Part shown: piece after piece, positions 12,402 to 22,915 of the stretch | Numbering within the stretch: position 1 is the stretch's first letter | Layout of the letters: each line of letters begins with the position of its first letter | NCBI RefSeq assembly: GCF_000004195.4 | Contig: NC_030678.2 | Span: 82,682,904 to 82,746,903 of the forward strand | Reading direction: 5' to 3' | Length of the DNA stretch: 64,000 nt | DNA from: Xenopus tropicalis | Taxonomy: Eukaryota > Chordata > Amphibia > Anura > Pipidae | The notes under the pieces: model-generated | The model's input: the letters and a program-made list of their open reading frames with translations, nothing else | Told to the model about the DNA's origin: nothing | Database searches by the model: none | Program-made: the position numbers and the translations under genes

Positions 12402-13178
12402 TAATTAGGATAGATTACAAAGAGTGGTGGTAAATGGAACATTTTCTAATTGGACCAGTGTGGTTAGTGGAGTACCGCAGGGGTCAGTCCTTGGTCCTTT
12501 GCTTTTTAACTTGTTTATTAATGACCTGGAGGTGGGCATAGAGAGTACTGTTTCTATTTTTGCTGACAACACTAAAATGTGCAAAACTATAAGTTCCATG
12601 CGCTGTCACTTTGCAGAGAGATTTGACAAAATTGGGAAACTGGGCAGCAGACTGGAAAATGAGGTTCAATGTGGACAAGTGCAAAGTTATGCATTTTGGT
12701 AGAAATAATATTAATGCTAACTATCTACGGAATGGTAGTTTGTTGGGGGTATCCCTAATGGGGAAAGATCTAGGGGGTTTTGTAGATATTAAATTGTCTA
12801 ATTTCAGGCAGTGTCATTCTGTGGCTACTAAAGCAAATAAAGTGCTGTCTTGTATAAAAAAAGGCATTGACTCAAGGTGGTTTTTTACAATGAGGGCAGT
12901 GAGGTTGGGGAATGCCCTTTCTAGTGATGTTGTAATGGCAGATTCTGTTAATGCCTTTAGGAGGGGCCTGGATGAGTTCTTGAACAAGCATTGTAACCAA
13001 GGCTATTGTGATACTAATATCTACAGTCAGTATTAGTAGTTATATATATCGTTTATGCATGTGAGTGTATAGATTGGTAAATATCGGTTGTTGTGTGCTG
13101 GGTTTACTTGAAAAGGTTGAACTTGATGCACTCTGGTCTTTTTTCAACCCAATGTAACTATGTAACTATGTATGTAAT
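12402..13178 (+). pseudogene. 5'-truncated CR1/L2-like LINE, reverse transcriptase remnant
   Basis: Two overlapping frames carry non-LTR reverse transcriptase signatures. The first (12424-12702) has SGVPQGSVLGPLLFNLFIND and then FADNTKMCK where FADDT is expected. The second (from 12611) has NWAADWKMRFNVDKCKVMHF and ends NALSSDVVMADSVNAFRR, the usual tail of CR1/L2-type ORF2. The frames are separated by a frameshift near 12600-12620. Around 12875 the RT-thumb region jumps directly to the C-terminal block, so about one domain appears to be deleted. The second Asp of the catalytic FADD is Asn. The 3' end is a short tandem repeat of ATGTAACT (about 13150-13178), typical of CR1/L2 3' ends. Dead copy. 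Confidence 0.9.
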
Positions 13179-14815
13179 TAGGGGTATGTGCTTTTTTTTA
13201 AAGAGTAAAGTTCTTCCTCTGTAGATGCTTTTTTTTCATGCAGGGAGTGAAATATTTGAAGGATTACAGAATGCAAATATTAGCACGTAAGCTGTCACTA
13301 AATGGGTTGACATAAACAAAAATAATCTAAACCATACTCCATGGCTGTCCCAGTAAATTGTTAGTTTAACTCAACTCAAATTAAATCTTCTGGAGTAAAG
13401 CCTGAGGCAACACAAAACATCGGGTAAAAATAATTGTCATGAAATACCAAAGTTGCATGCCTCCAACAGTGTTCCAGACACTTGTAGAGTATAAGCCTAA
13501 GTGCATTAAAGCTGTTCTAGTGAGCCAGTGATACCTAGCTTTCTTAATTAATCTGGGGGCATATGTGTAGAGCTCCATGCCTCCATTCCCTGTCTAGAAG
13601 AACTCCCTGTAGGTGTGGCCCAGGTCTCTGCATCATGGTTGGTGTCATTATGTTGCCACATGTCTATTGATGCCAGGGGTGAGGTTTCTGACAGGAATTA
13701 TTTACATTTTGTACAATCCTATGTACACACAGCTTTCAGAATCCCGGTGGATTTATATACATTGGATTTTCAAGGGTGATACTGTATCCCATGAGTGTAG
13801 CTTACTATAGGGCTTATTGTATCAGAATATCTTCTTTTCTGTGTCTCTCTCCAAAACCAAAAAAGTATCATTAGGAACTTAGGGAGTTATTAAAAACAAA
13901 CTCACTAGTTTTCAGGCGACATTCATCCCTGCTTCCTCTAGGATGCTGGTAACAATAGTTCATACTGTCTCTGCTACCTTCTTTTCATATTTTTACATGC
14001 ACACATCTACTCAAACAAATTGTATTAAGGTTTTATATATCACACAGTATATACTGCAAACAGCAACAGTTTAGCCATAGAAAGGTGGTGGAACCGAACA
14101 ATGGGTCTTACAGAAAGGCAAAAAGCCAGGAAAAAGGGGCAGTTAAGAACTCTTTATTTCCCCTAGGTGCATACCTGATCTTAAATGGGCAAAACACCAG
14201 GGTGACCACAGTAAGACCTACAGCCCCTCAGTCAATAATCCAGCAGCAGCCAGTCAGTCATAAATACAGTACATTTACTCACATGGGGGATGCACTACTG
14301 ACGTCAGAGAATATGGGGTAGACTGCTACCAGTACAAGTGGAACATTTCCTGCAAAGGGCTACAGTATATTCACAAGGCGACTGCTTAGGGTACACAGAT
14401 ACATGGGATTAGGCTTGTGTCTGAGCACAAACTTCCTGGAGTAAAGCAGAAGCATGGTGGGAGTGCCCACCATGGATTACTTCACTGAGCATTTCTCCCT
14501 TTTGAGAGTGACCAGCCAGGTGTGGTTTCCCCTTGTCCATCTGACAAAAGCAGCAAAGTCCCTAATGGTGACTAGAGGCTCAGGACTGAGCCCGACTCAC
14601 CATCAAGCCTTTTATACTTACTCATCATCTGTCATGCTGTGCTGCTTAAAAGTAGCAGCCAAAGTATATTGTCACAAGAACTCTGTCACCAACGCCTCCA
14701 CTGAGTAGAAAGACCAACTAAAAGAAGAGTGCATGAGAAAGATCATCATTTTACTTTCACTAAATACATTCCCAGCATTTAGTGAAACAGCATTCCCAGC
14801 ATTGTAGCTCACTAC
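13179..14815. other. No feature recognised
   Basis: Mixed AT-rich sequence without a supported gene or clear repeat boundary. Confidence 0.5.
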
Positions 14816-14958
14816 AAAAAAAATCACCCACTTTCAATTCATTCCTATGGGGTTTTTACAAGTGTATTTATAATCGGGTGAATGTTAGAGTTCACCATTC
14901 GATAAATACACTTTTAAAAATCCCATAGGAATAAACAGAAAGTGAGTGATTTTTTTTT
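14816..14958. mobile_element. Palindromic MITE, ~67-bp arms
   Basis: The left arm 14816-14882 (A-run, ATCACCCACTTTC, CATTCCTATGGG, AAGTGTATTTATAATCGGGTGAA) is complemented by 14891-14958 (TTCACCATTCGATAAATACA, TCCCATAGGAAT, AAAGTGAGTGAT, T-run). The loop is 8 bp. Length, A/T ends and near-complete palindromy fit a fold-back MITE. No transposase. Confidence 0.8.
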
Positions 14959-15732
14959 ATATAAATCTGCCCCTAAGTGTACCCAAAAACACTTTAAACA
15001 TTATTTAAACCCAACAGGATTGTTTGGCCTCCACTAATTTTATCATGTTAGAGACCTGATATAATGTACTTTTTTATTATTACAGAAAAAAAGAAGTTGG
15101 GTGCTTTTCATACTGATCATGTGCAACTTTGATGGATAACTGACGGAACACACTGGGGCTGAGTTTGGCCATTTATTACATCAGGATATAAACTCACTGA
15201 GCATTTCTTATTGATGCCGAGAGACATAAATCATATTCCATAGCTCTGAAATGTATTGTTTGCCATAGTGAATCGTTAGGGAGGGGAGTGATCATTATCA
15301 CTCGCTTTTGTGGAACAATGTGTTGCTCGGTTTACACGGCTGCAAGGTGTTATTTCATGTTGTGTTTAAACTGAATAACGTTGACAAGAATTCTATACTC
15401 TGAGTGTGATCTTTTATGGTTATTGCACTGTGTGAATGTACCGCATGTTGGCCCAACCACTATATACTCCTATATATAAATGTTTCATTGTGTTTTTATA
15501 CTCACATAACTTCTTACATTGTTCTAAAAGAAGAAGTAAAGCTCAGCAAAGAATTAGGATAGAAATGTGCTTTGAGCTCCTGTACAGCACAAGGCCACTA
15601 CAGCTCTTTAATAGTGAATATCTTTGTCTCTGAAGATGCCCCCACTTGTTCCCCTTCTTCTTTTCTGCTGATTCCCAGCACATGCTCTGGGCTGCTGTCA
15701 CTTGCCTGAGCTTAGGGATTCACTCAGCAGCA
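14959..15732. other. No feature recognised
   Basis: AT-rich DNA between the palindromic MITE and the solo LTR. Nothing else is supported. Confidence 0.5.
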
Positions 15733-15913
15733 TGTAAGGGGTTGGAAAGGGTGTTAGTTTAATTTTAGGGTAATTTCTAGCTGTGGCCACAATGTGGAGC
15801 TAGTGGGTCATGTAAAAAGGTTCTAGTTGTAATTACAATATAGGGGCCTCTAGAGGGAGCTAGAGGGAGTTAATGAGTGTTGGGAAAGTCCCAGAGCGAG
15901 GAGTTGAAAAGGG

Positions 15914-15920
15914 TATAAAA
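15914..15920 (+). promoter_or_regulatory. TATA box of the solo LTR
   Basis: TATAAAA in the context GGGTATAAAAGAAGG, about 180 bp into the LTR, where a U3 promoter is expected. Confidence 0.6.
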
Positions 15921-16513
15921 GAAGGGGAGTGGCAGAGAAAGGAGAATGCCTCATGGGAAACAGGCACACGCAGGAAGTCATCTGACCGGCAGAAGGGACT
16001 AAAACAGGAAGAGGTAGGCAAACTAGCTAGTGAGGGTCTAGCTTGTGTTATAGCACACTGTAATGGTGTGAGGAAGTCCAGGTTAGTGAGAATGGGCAGC
16101 TAAAAAGCCCCACCCAGGAGTGAGTGGGAGTAGCTTCCCAGCGGGTACCCCGCCAGTCAGGGTTGAAGTGGATAGTGAGGGTGTAGGAAGGCCTTCTGGG
16201 ATTCGGCAAGTAGTGGCGAACAGTGTTGGACTTCCACTGCAGAGCACCTGACAAAGCTGGTGTTTTGGGCTAAGCCCTGTAAAGGGGGGAGTGTTGACTG
16301 GACCCCTATGAAGGCACTGGAGGCTGATGGTGAGAGTGGAAGGGAACACAGGAGGGACCAGGAAGTGAACTTGCCTGGGGAAAAGATTTTGCAACCCGAC
16401 TGTTACACTAATCTGGCATGGGTAACTGTAAACTGTATCCTGTTGTGTTATGATCTGTGTGCCTGTGGTTGAAGAGCAAGGGCTTTATTGGTGTGCACTT
16501 TGGTGAAGAAAGA

Positions 16514-16520
16514 AATAAAG
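16514..16520 (+). terminator. Poly(A) signal-like site of the solo LTR
   Basis: AATAAAG variant hexamer about 85 bp before the LTR end, followed by a GT-rich stretch. Confidence 0.5.
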
Positions 16521-16675
16521 AGTTGATTGTTCCAACTCCCAGCACTCTTTGTGTTTCCTGGTGTAGGTGATGTGATTAAAGGTTAATTACTGCTTACAAG
16601 CATATACAGTATATATACAATATAACATTTTGTATACACAACTGATAAGTAATTAATATAAGTTTACATTACAGG

Positions 16676-16940
16676 ATGGCATAGAATTCAGTGCAGTCTG
16701 AATTAAAATGGACTATCAACCCTGTAGCATCAGCTTCTATGACAGATAAAACCTCACTTTTTGCTAATATTCTGATGATTTCTGAGGATCCCAAAGCTTA
16801 GCTTCTCAACAACATCCCAGAGCATACTGAGTATGTGCAGTGCCACTGACACTCAAAAATGGCCTAGCAAGAACCAACGTGGGGAGCCTCTACTGAGGAC
16901 AACTTGTAAGGCATGGGTCATAACTGTTGCAATTTTTTGT
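16676..16940 (+). repeat. Fragment related to the TTAA element at 37314-37833
   Basis: CTTCTCAACA, then AGAGC(A/C)..CTGAG.ATGTG and GTG(C)CACTGACACT recur in the same order at about 37650-37700 in the complete TTAA-flanked copy. Both termini are missing here. Confidence 0.5.
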
Positions 16941-17479
16941 GTTATTTATTTCCAACTGCCCTGTGATGGGCCGACACCTGTGGGACCCGCTGGTTATCCC
17001 CCATTTTTCCCCGGCCCCCATTAACCCTAGTCCCAGCATTCTCTGAGCCCTGTGCCACTGCACATAGCAGAATACACTATTCAAGCTGTAGACCAGTCAA
17101 GTCCAACTTTGTGACCTTCAGAAGGTAAAGCCTCCAGTCTCTTCAAATCCAGACTGCAACGAAGTTATTGTAGTGAGTGACCTTACAAAACCAAACCTCA
17201 TCATCATCATCAGGGGTGAGAAGAAATGGAATACTCCACCATGTCATTAGCAGGAATCCCTACCCCAAAGGTGGTCTCATACCCTTGTACAGAGAGGTGC
17301 CCCTAAAAATCCAGCTTAGGCATTCCCCTACATTAAGCACATTCATATACTCAATGTCTGCTAGAGCAGTGTTTTTCAACCGCTGTTCCGTGGCACACTA
17401 GTGTGCCGCGAGATGTTGCCTGGTGTGCCGTAGGCAGGGCCACAATTTTTACTTTAAAAAAAAAAATCCGGGCCCTGTC

Positions 17480-17543
17480 ATTGGTTGCGCCCCTGGTGTA
17501 TACGGGTGACGTCAGTACGCACGGGGCGCAACGTTATAAAAGG
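17480..17543 (+). promoter_or_regulatory. Promoter-like block: inverted CCAAT, CRE, TATA
   Basis: ATTGG (inverted CCAAT) at 17480, a perfect palindromic TGACGTCA at 17507-17514 and TATAAAAGG at 17535-17543 lie in order and at spacings usual for a pol II core promoter, in a CpG-rich block that contrasts with the AT-rich surroundings. A 57-codon frame from ATG 17600 runs into the minisatellite. The motifs are seen; activity is inference. Confidence 0.45.
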
Positions 17544-17629
17544 GCCTGTGTGCGGTCGCGTGTAGGCAGAAGTGCAGAGGCGGCGCGCGTGAGGGGAAGA
17601 TGCTGCTGAAGCCGCCGAAGAGTAAAATG

Positions 17630-18175
17630 CTGCTGGGCACCAATGTATTAGGGGGGGCCACGGGGCACACTGACTTATGGGGGCACTGCTGCTGGGCACC
17701 AATGTACTGGGGGGCACTGCTGCTGGGCACCAATGTACTAGGGGGGCACTGCTGCTGGGCACCAATGTACTAGGGGGGCACTGCTGCTGGGCACCAATGT
17801 ACTAGGGGGGCACTGCTGCTGGGCACCAATGTACTAGGGGGGCACTGCTGCTGGGCACCAATGTACTAGGGGGGCACTGCTGCTGGGCACCAGTGTACTA
17901 GGGGGGCACTGCTGCTGGGCACCAGTGTACTAGGGGGGCACTGCTGCTGGGCACCAGTATACTAGGGGGGCACTGCTCTTGGCACCAATGTACTAGGGGG
18001 GCACTGCTCTTGGCACCAATGTACTAGGGGGGCACTGCTCTTGGCACCAATGTACTAGGGGGGCACTGCTGCTGGGCACCAGTGTACTAGGGGGGCACTG
18101 CTCTTGGCACCAATGTACTAGGGGGGCACTGCTGCTGGGCACCAGTGTACTAGGGGGGTACTGCTGCTGGGCACA
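17630..18175 (+). repeat. Minisatellite, 31-32-bp unit, ~16 copies
   Basis: The unit is CTGCTGCTGGGCACC followed by AATGTACTAGGGGGGCA. Three variants alternate: A (CACCAATG), B (CACCAGTG) and C, one base shorter, with CTGCTCTTGGCACC. The order is roughly A x7, B x3, C x3, B, C, B and a partial unit. Late copies are nearly identical, which suggests recent expansion or gene conversion. Each unit carries a run of about six G. Apparent reading frames through it are by-products of the period. Confidence 0.95.
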
Positions 18176-18235
18176 GAGTTAAATTTTTTAACATTTTCTA
18201 ATGGTGGTGTGCCTCGTGATTTTTTTCATGAAACA

Positions 18236-19309
18236 AGTGTTGCAGATTGAGTTCTTCTCCATTTTTGAAAACATATCAAAAATAAATATGGCAATTAACC
18301 TTTGTCCCTAAACCACTCATTTGGAGACTGGATAATTGTAATTATAAATACTGTATAGAAAAAGCTGACACTGCATTTCTCCTATGTCAGCATTATATGT
18401 AATACAAAAGAAAAATCAATTCCCCAATGTCTTTTGCTTTATGTCACCACTGGTGGTTTGTGAAGTCACTGGAGGGGGTGAAGACTTTCATTACCTTTAA
18501 ACTCCCAAGGGGAAAGGCTCCTAATGCTTTTATTTTGGAACTTCGTGCTTCATTCATTGTGGGTTACCTGGCAAGCACCAGGAAATGGGGTTTCCATATT
18601 TCTATATATAATCTTAACTGTAATTTCTTTATTTCTGCCCTTCTTGTGTTTATTGTTTTTTACTTGTGTTTGTTTATATAAAATTGCTTTGTGCTTACCC
18701 ATTATTTTCTTTTTTTATTCGCTTATCTACATTTCTGTTCTACTTCTTTCTATCCTGTTGCTGTCCAATTCTGTCTAATTTATTGTTTTACTGTACTTCA
18801 TACTCCCCTTTCTTTGTCTTTTTTGTGTCTCCTTCATGCCTTCTTTATTTCTTCCAGTATTACAGTATTGAAAGGATTCCATTAATGCCTCTATTTAATG
18901 TACACAATTCAATAGCTTTTCATTAAAAGTGATTGACCAGATTTAGGCATACATGACTTAATTAACTGTACAGCTGAGCTATCTATCCTATTTACAGTAT
19001 AAGGCTTGGGTCTTACTTTCCAGTATAATGTATTCAGCTAATATGCACATATCTAAACGTTAACATATGCTGCAATGGTAACAATACACTGCTATTGTAG
19101 AGTATATTTAATTAAATAAGATGTATAAATGGAATCGAGAATCTATACCCTCTCACACACTGGTTGCAAGTTGGTCCAGTAAGCAGTATACTTTGTCCAT
19201 GAAAACTAGAACAGGCCCCTGTGTAATTGTAGGATTAAGGTATAAAGGTATAATCTTCCAGCAGAAAGGTTGTAGATGTTAGATGGAGCACGCAGGGCTG
19301 CTTATTCAT
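18236..19309. other. No feature; pyrimidine-rich tract
   Basis: About 18600-18870 is strongly T/C-rich on the plus strand. No gene or repeat boundary is supported. Confidence 0.5.
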
Positions 19310-19435
19310 TAAAAATATATCCTTTATTTGATCAGTCCATTAAAAACATGTAGAAAATCATGTAGAAAATCAACCCCCCAGCTTGACGCGTTTCATGGCT
19401 TATGCCACTTCATCAGAAGCTACTATCTGATGAAG
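19310..19435. repeat. Repeat fragment with GACGCGTTTC...TTCATCAG motif
   Basis: CTTGACGCGTTTCATGGCTT is followed by CCACTTCATCAGAAG; the complement reads GAAGTGG...GAAACGCGTC. Related motifs occur at 8768-8800, in triplicate at 36051-36256, and near 51985-52030. Family name unknown to me. Confidence 0.45.
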
Positions 19436-19578
19436 TTCCAGCAGTAATAGGTTGTTGGAGACCTGGGTGCTAAAAGGATTTCAGATAATGAAATCATTAA
19501 AGTAGTAAACTCCATTATAATCAAATAATTTTAAATGTTAAAACATATTCCCTTTTTCTCTGTAATAATAAAACATAC

Positions 19579-19670
19579 CTTGTAATTGATTCCATCTAAG
19601 ATATAGTTAATCAATTCTTTTGGGTCTATTGCGCATTCTGGATAATAGATCATATACCTGTACTTTGTTC
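19579..19670 (-). CDS. Candidate coding exon, unidentified protein
   Basis: A minus-strand segment of 92 nt lies between an acceptor (TTCTTCTCACTGAAGCAG) and donor GTATGT. In the single long open frame it reads TKYRYMIYYPECAIDPKELI then NYILDGINYK, after two bases that complete a split codon. The mixed composition and exact frame continuity up to the donor look like protein. I cannot identify the family. It ends in phase 0, matching the start phase of 7789-7925, and its start phase matches the end of 53403-53492. Chance occurrence is possible. Confidence 0.35.
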
Positions 19671-21889
19671 CTGCTTCAGTGAGAAGAACCTAGAACTTTT
19701 AGACTTCAAATGTTTTTTGCACCACCCATTATGGTCCTGGTCGCACCACCAATCACCTTCTCAGCTTTTCCCAGTGCTGTGTTTTCTAGGTGCATTTACA
19801 ATATTTTTCAGTGGTGGCAGTATACTAATTCTAGTGAGAATTACAGTGTGTGGATGACACTGTTACTGGAGTTGACTGGATGGGGACCAAAATGGTGTCT
19901 ATTGAAGGATTGGTGTGAGTTGATATGTCTGCTCCTTCATTACACAGAGTCCAGATATACTGGCACCCGCAACGAGATTGACATGGCCCAGAAGTAAACC
20001 AAAACCACCTCCAATCTAAATTGTATACTACATTCAGCAATATGGCTTTGTTTCTAGACATATATATACTGGTCAAGACATTGATTTGTTTATTTAATTC
20101 CACAGTGGTGCAAAGCTTTATACCAATGCTGTTTAAAAGGTTATATTATCTATATTTGTAAAATGTTACAGTGGTACAGAAGAGTGCCTTATGGGATTTC
20201 ATATGGTGGCACGATATTTTTTACTTTACGGATTTGTATTTATATTGCTAGTCTTCTATTACACTGAGACTAATTTAGAAGATTGATATCACCACCACTG
20301 CTACCATGCGAGTACCACAGTGACATTGCATGTGGAGGGTTAGGGTTAGCTTCCCTCTACAGTATAGGTATTCCTTGACAAAAAGGTTCTGAGTTTCTTT
20401 ATGGGTCAAGCAAATGTGTATCCATCACCCATGCTTCTCCCTAGACCCAGCCAGAACAATTCAGCTATTCTAGGCCTTTCCCTAAGATGTAATCCAGTCC
20501 CACTGCTCTCTATACACATACTGTAGCTAATTATTTAGTCCATCACTTGTGACACATTTTAGCTTTTTGTCAGGGATAGGTCTGGAACAGTGTATATTTA
20601 GTCCAAGCTCTATGGATACCATTAAGGGTTGTTTGCTAAAAATACAGTGTAAATTGTACAGAAACATATTCCCATAAGAAATATTTCATGTAAAATGACA
20701 TACCATAAGCTTTTAACTGTCTTAGACATGTAAATATGTTTAAAATATACATAATTCTTTTTCATTTCTAAAAACTCATGTCAAATAGGTTGCCCTAGAT
20801 TTCAGCAAGTGACTTGGGAATACACATATATATATAAATACCATGTTGCAATGAAATGCACAAGTACGAGAATGCATACAGTTTAGTAAAAATGATGAAT
20901 TGCTATAAAAAGTCTCACTTGCTTATTATTTTTTTCCCTTGGATTAAACCTAAAAAATTGAATTACAGCCCATAGCATTTCTTAAGGCTAAATTACATTT
21001 GGAATGATACTTTCAAGGCCAGCTTTATTTGATATGTCATGTTAGTTTGCCAAGACAATTAATTAGATATTAAATATCCGCTGGTTTGGGGGGTAATTAG
21101 CATTAAATATGAATTTATTATTACGTATTATAATTGCTGTGGCACGAGGAATACAGCAGAGCAGAGAATTTGTACCTGCTTTGAAATTCTGTTGTGCATA
21201 TTAACACAGAAACAAAACAGTTCCTTATCAATATACCTAAGCTACATGCATGCATACATTTAGTACTAATTGTACCCAATATACATTGGACCCATTACAC
21301 TGCTTGCACCTTATTTTTTTTAAGTGAGCATGGACAATGCCATGTGATCATTGCTCCTCATATAGGAGAGACAAACTAATGGGGAATCTGCACTTTGCAC
21401 TTTGTTTGTCAATGGCAGCAGCAGTCCAAGATGCATTGGCTCCCAAGGTTAGCCATCTCACCATCCAAATACCCCCCCCTCTTATTTATTTCACCCACCA
21501 GTCTCTTGTTCAACATCTTCCCCATATTGCAGCTGCTTTTATTGCCTGCCCCTGGTTCCAGCCCTGACAAAATAAGGTTAAGGTAATAACACATAAAACA
21601 AGACCCCCAAAACCCCCAGAAATGTGTTTAAACTTTATTGGAAAATTTTGAAAAAATGTGAGTGGTACTTTACATTTTTCAAATGTTGGGAGATATGCTT
21701 CATGTACTTACTGGTCTCATGGTCTCATATCCCAGCTTACAGAGGCAGCCTTATGTCAATTTACAAATTCTTTTCATTATACCAAAGGGTACTTTTCTAT
21801 TCCTTTTTTTTCCTCCCAGACTTACCCTCTGATTAGCACTTTTCTGATAACTCATAAGGTGGCTAAACATGGGAAAAGTTAAGCCAAAG
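19671..21889. other. No feature recognised
   Basis: AT-rich DNA without supported genes or repeats. Confidence 0.5.
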
Positions 21890-22110
21890 ATTAAGCCTCT
21901 TCAGACCAAGTTGGAAACTTATTAGCTCATGTGTGGGGCTCACAAACAGGCCCAAAAACTGTCTAGATGTCCATCGGGCAGGTTTGAAAACTCTGCCCTT
22001 GCACATTGATATAGCCCTTATCCAATGATGTTTCACTGTAGGCCGCGATGAATGATCTGATTATTGGCCCTAGAGTCAATGATTAGATCAGCCTGATTTG
22101 GCCCAGCATG
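21890..22110 (-). repeat. Fragment of a GGCCATACAC-type MITE
   Basis: CTTCAGACCAAGTTGG near 21899 is the reverse complement of CCAACTTGGTCTGAAG near 62348-62365, where a MITE with a TAAAGCTGGCTATACAC end is visible. The segment also has GATCAGCCTGATTTGGCCC. Ends are lost. Confidence 0.45.
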
Positions 22111-22689
22111 TGTTTATGGATGATTCTAATATGCTCATTTATCAGTAAATGTAATTTCCTTGCTGTCCTCCCAGCAGGTAATAATTGCAAGGGTTCTCCT
22201 GGAATTAAAAGGAATACATTAATTAACTGAACATTTGACTTTAGTCTTATTGGATATAAAATTTACGTATTTATTGATCTTTTCTTTACAGATATACATG
22301 TTTTACACTGACAAACTCTGTAAATTGTTTCTTTTTTATCATATTATTCCCTTAATTATAATGCACTTAAATCTTTATCCATCAAGACAATGTACCAGTG
22401 TTCCCTTAGGATGTTCTTACTGTAATCTTTCCTGGATTTATATTGTACATATAAATGAAGGAGCTTTGTGTTAGTTCTTCCTACCTTTGGTTTCCATTGC
22501 AATATATTATCTCTTTCCTTGATATTATACAGTATATATATATAAATTGGCTGTTTATGCTGTTTTAAAAATACACTTGTTTTTCAAGAGATCTAGGTGT
22601 TGCTGGTCATTTTTATAGTATTGGAACCCTTTACCGTGCATCCGAGGTATGTTATGTAGCGGTGTGCCATCCTTTGTGTGTATTATATA

Positions 22690-22899
22690 CAGTGGAGGAA
22701 ATAATTATTTGACCCCTCACTGATTTTGTAAGTTTGTCCAATGACAAAGAAATGAAAAGTCTCAGAACAGTATCATTTCAATGGTAGGTTTATTTTAACA
22801 GTGGCAGATAGCACATCAAAAGGAAAATCGAAAAAATAACTTTAAATAAAAGATAGCAACTGATTTGCATTTCATTGAGTGAAATAAGTTTTTGAACCC
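22690..22899. repeat. Tc1 copy 1 left inverted repeat
   Basis: About 210 bp matching the reverse complement of 24094-24303. Outer direct repeat at about 22697-22715, inner at 22881-22899. Confidence 0.95.
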
Positions 22900-22915
22900 T
22901 CTAACAAAAAAAGAC

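Larger units (their letters stand above)
15733..16598 (+). mobile_element. Solo LTR of an LTR retrotransposon
   Basis: An 866-bp segment, more GC-rich than its surroundings, begins TGTAAG and ends CTTACA, a perfect 6-bp terminal inverted repeat of the TG...CA kind. It is flanked on both sides by AGCA (15729-15732 and 16599-16602), a 4-bp target duplication. It contains TATAAAA at 15914-15920 and a polyadenylation-like AATAAAG at 16514-16520, in the order expected for U3-R-U5. No gag or pol sequence lies on either side, so this is most simply a solo LTR left by recombination between two LTRs. A Gypsy-type family is likely from the short duplication, but the family was not searched. Confidence 0.8.
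17367..18235 (+). mobile_element. hAT-like element carrying a minisatellite, right end missing
   Basis: Starts CAGTGTTTTTCAACC, a hAT/Charlie-type terminus, preceded by TGCTAGAG, which fits the nnnTAnnn 8-bp target site of Buster-type hATs. Subterminal GTGGCACACTAGTGTGCC is a near-palindrome. The right part (GGTGTGCCTCGTGATTTTTT) resembles the complement of the left subterminal region, but the expected CAGTG complement and second target copy are absent. The interior holds a GC-rich promoter-like block and a 32-bp tandem array. No transposase. Confidence 0.7.

Noticed and set aside
17478..17765. Minus-strand 95-codon frame rich in Pro/Ser/Ala
   Set aside because: Antisense reading of the GC-rich block and minisatellite; adjacent frames give similar artefacts.
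17630..18175. CRISPR-like look of regularly spaced repeats
   Set aside because: Units are directly contiguous with no unique spacers, and the genome is vertebrate; it is a minisatellite.
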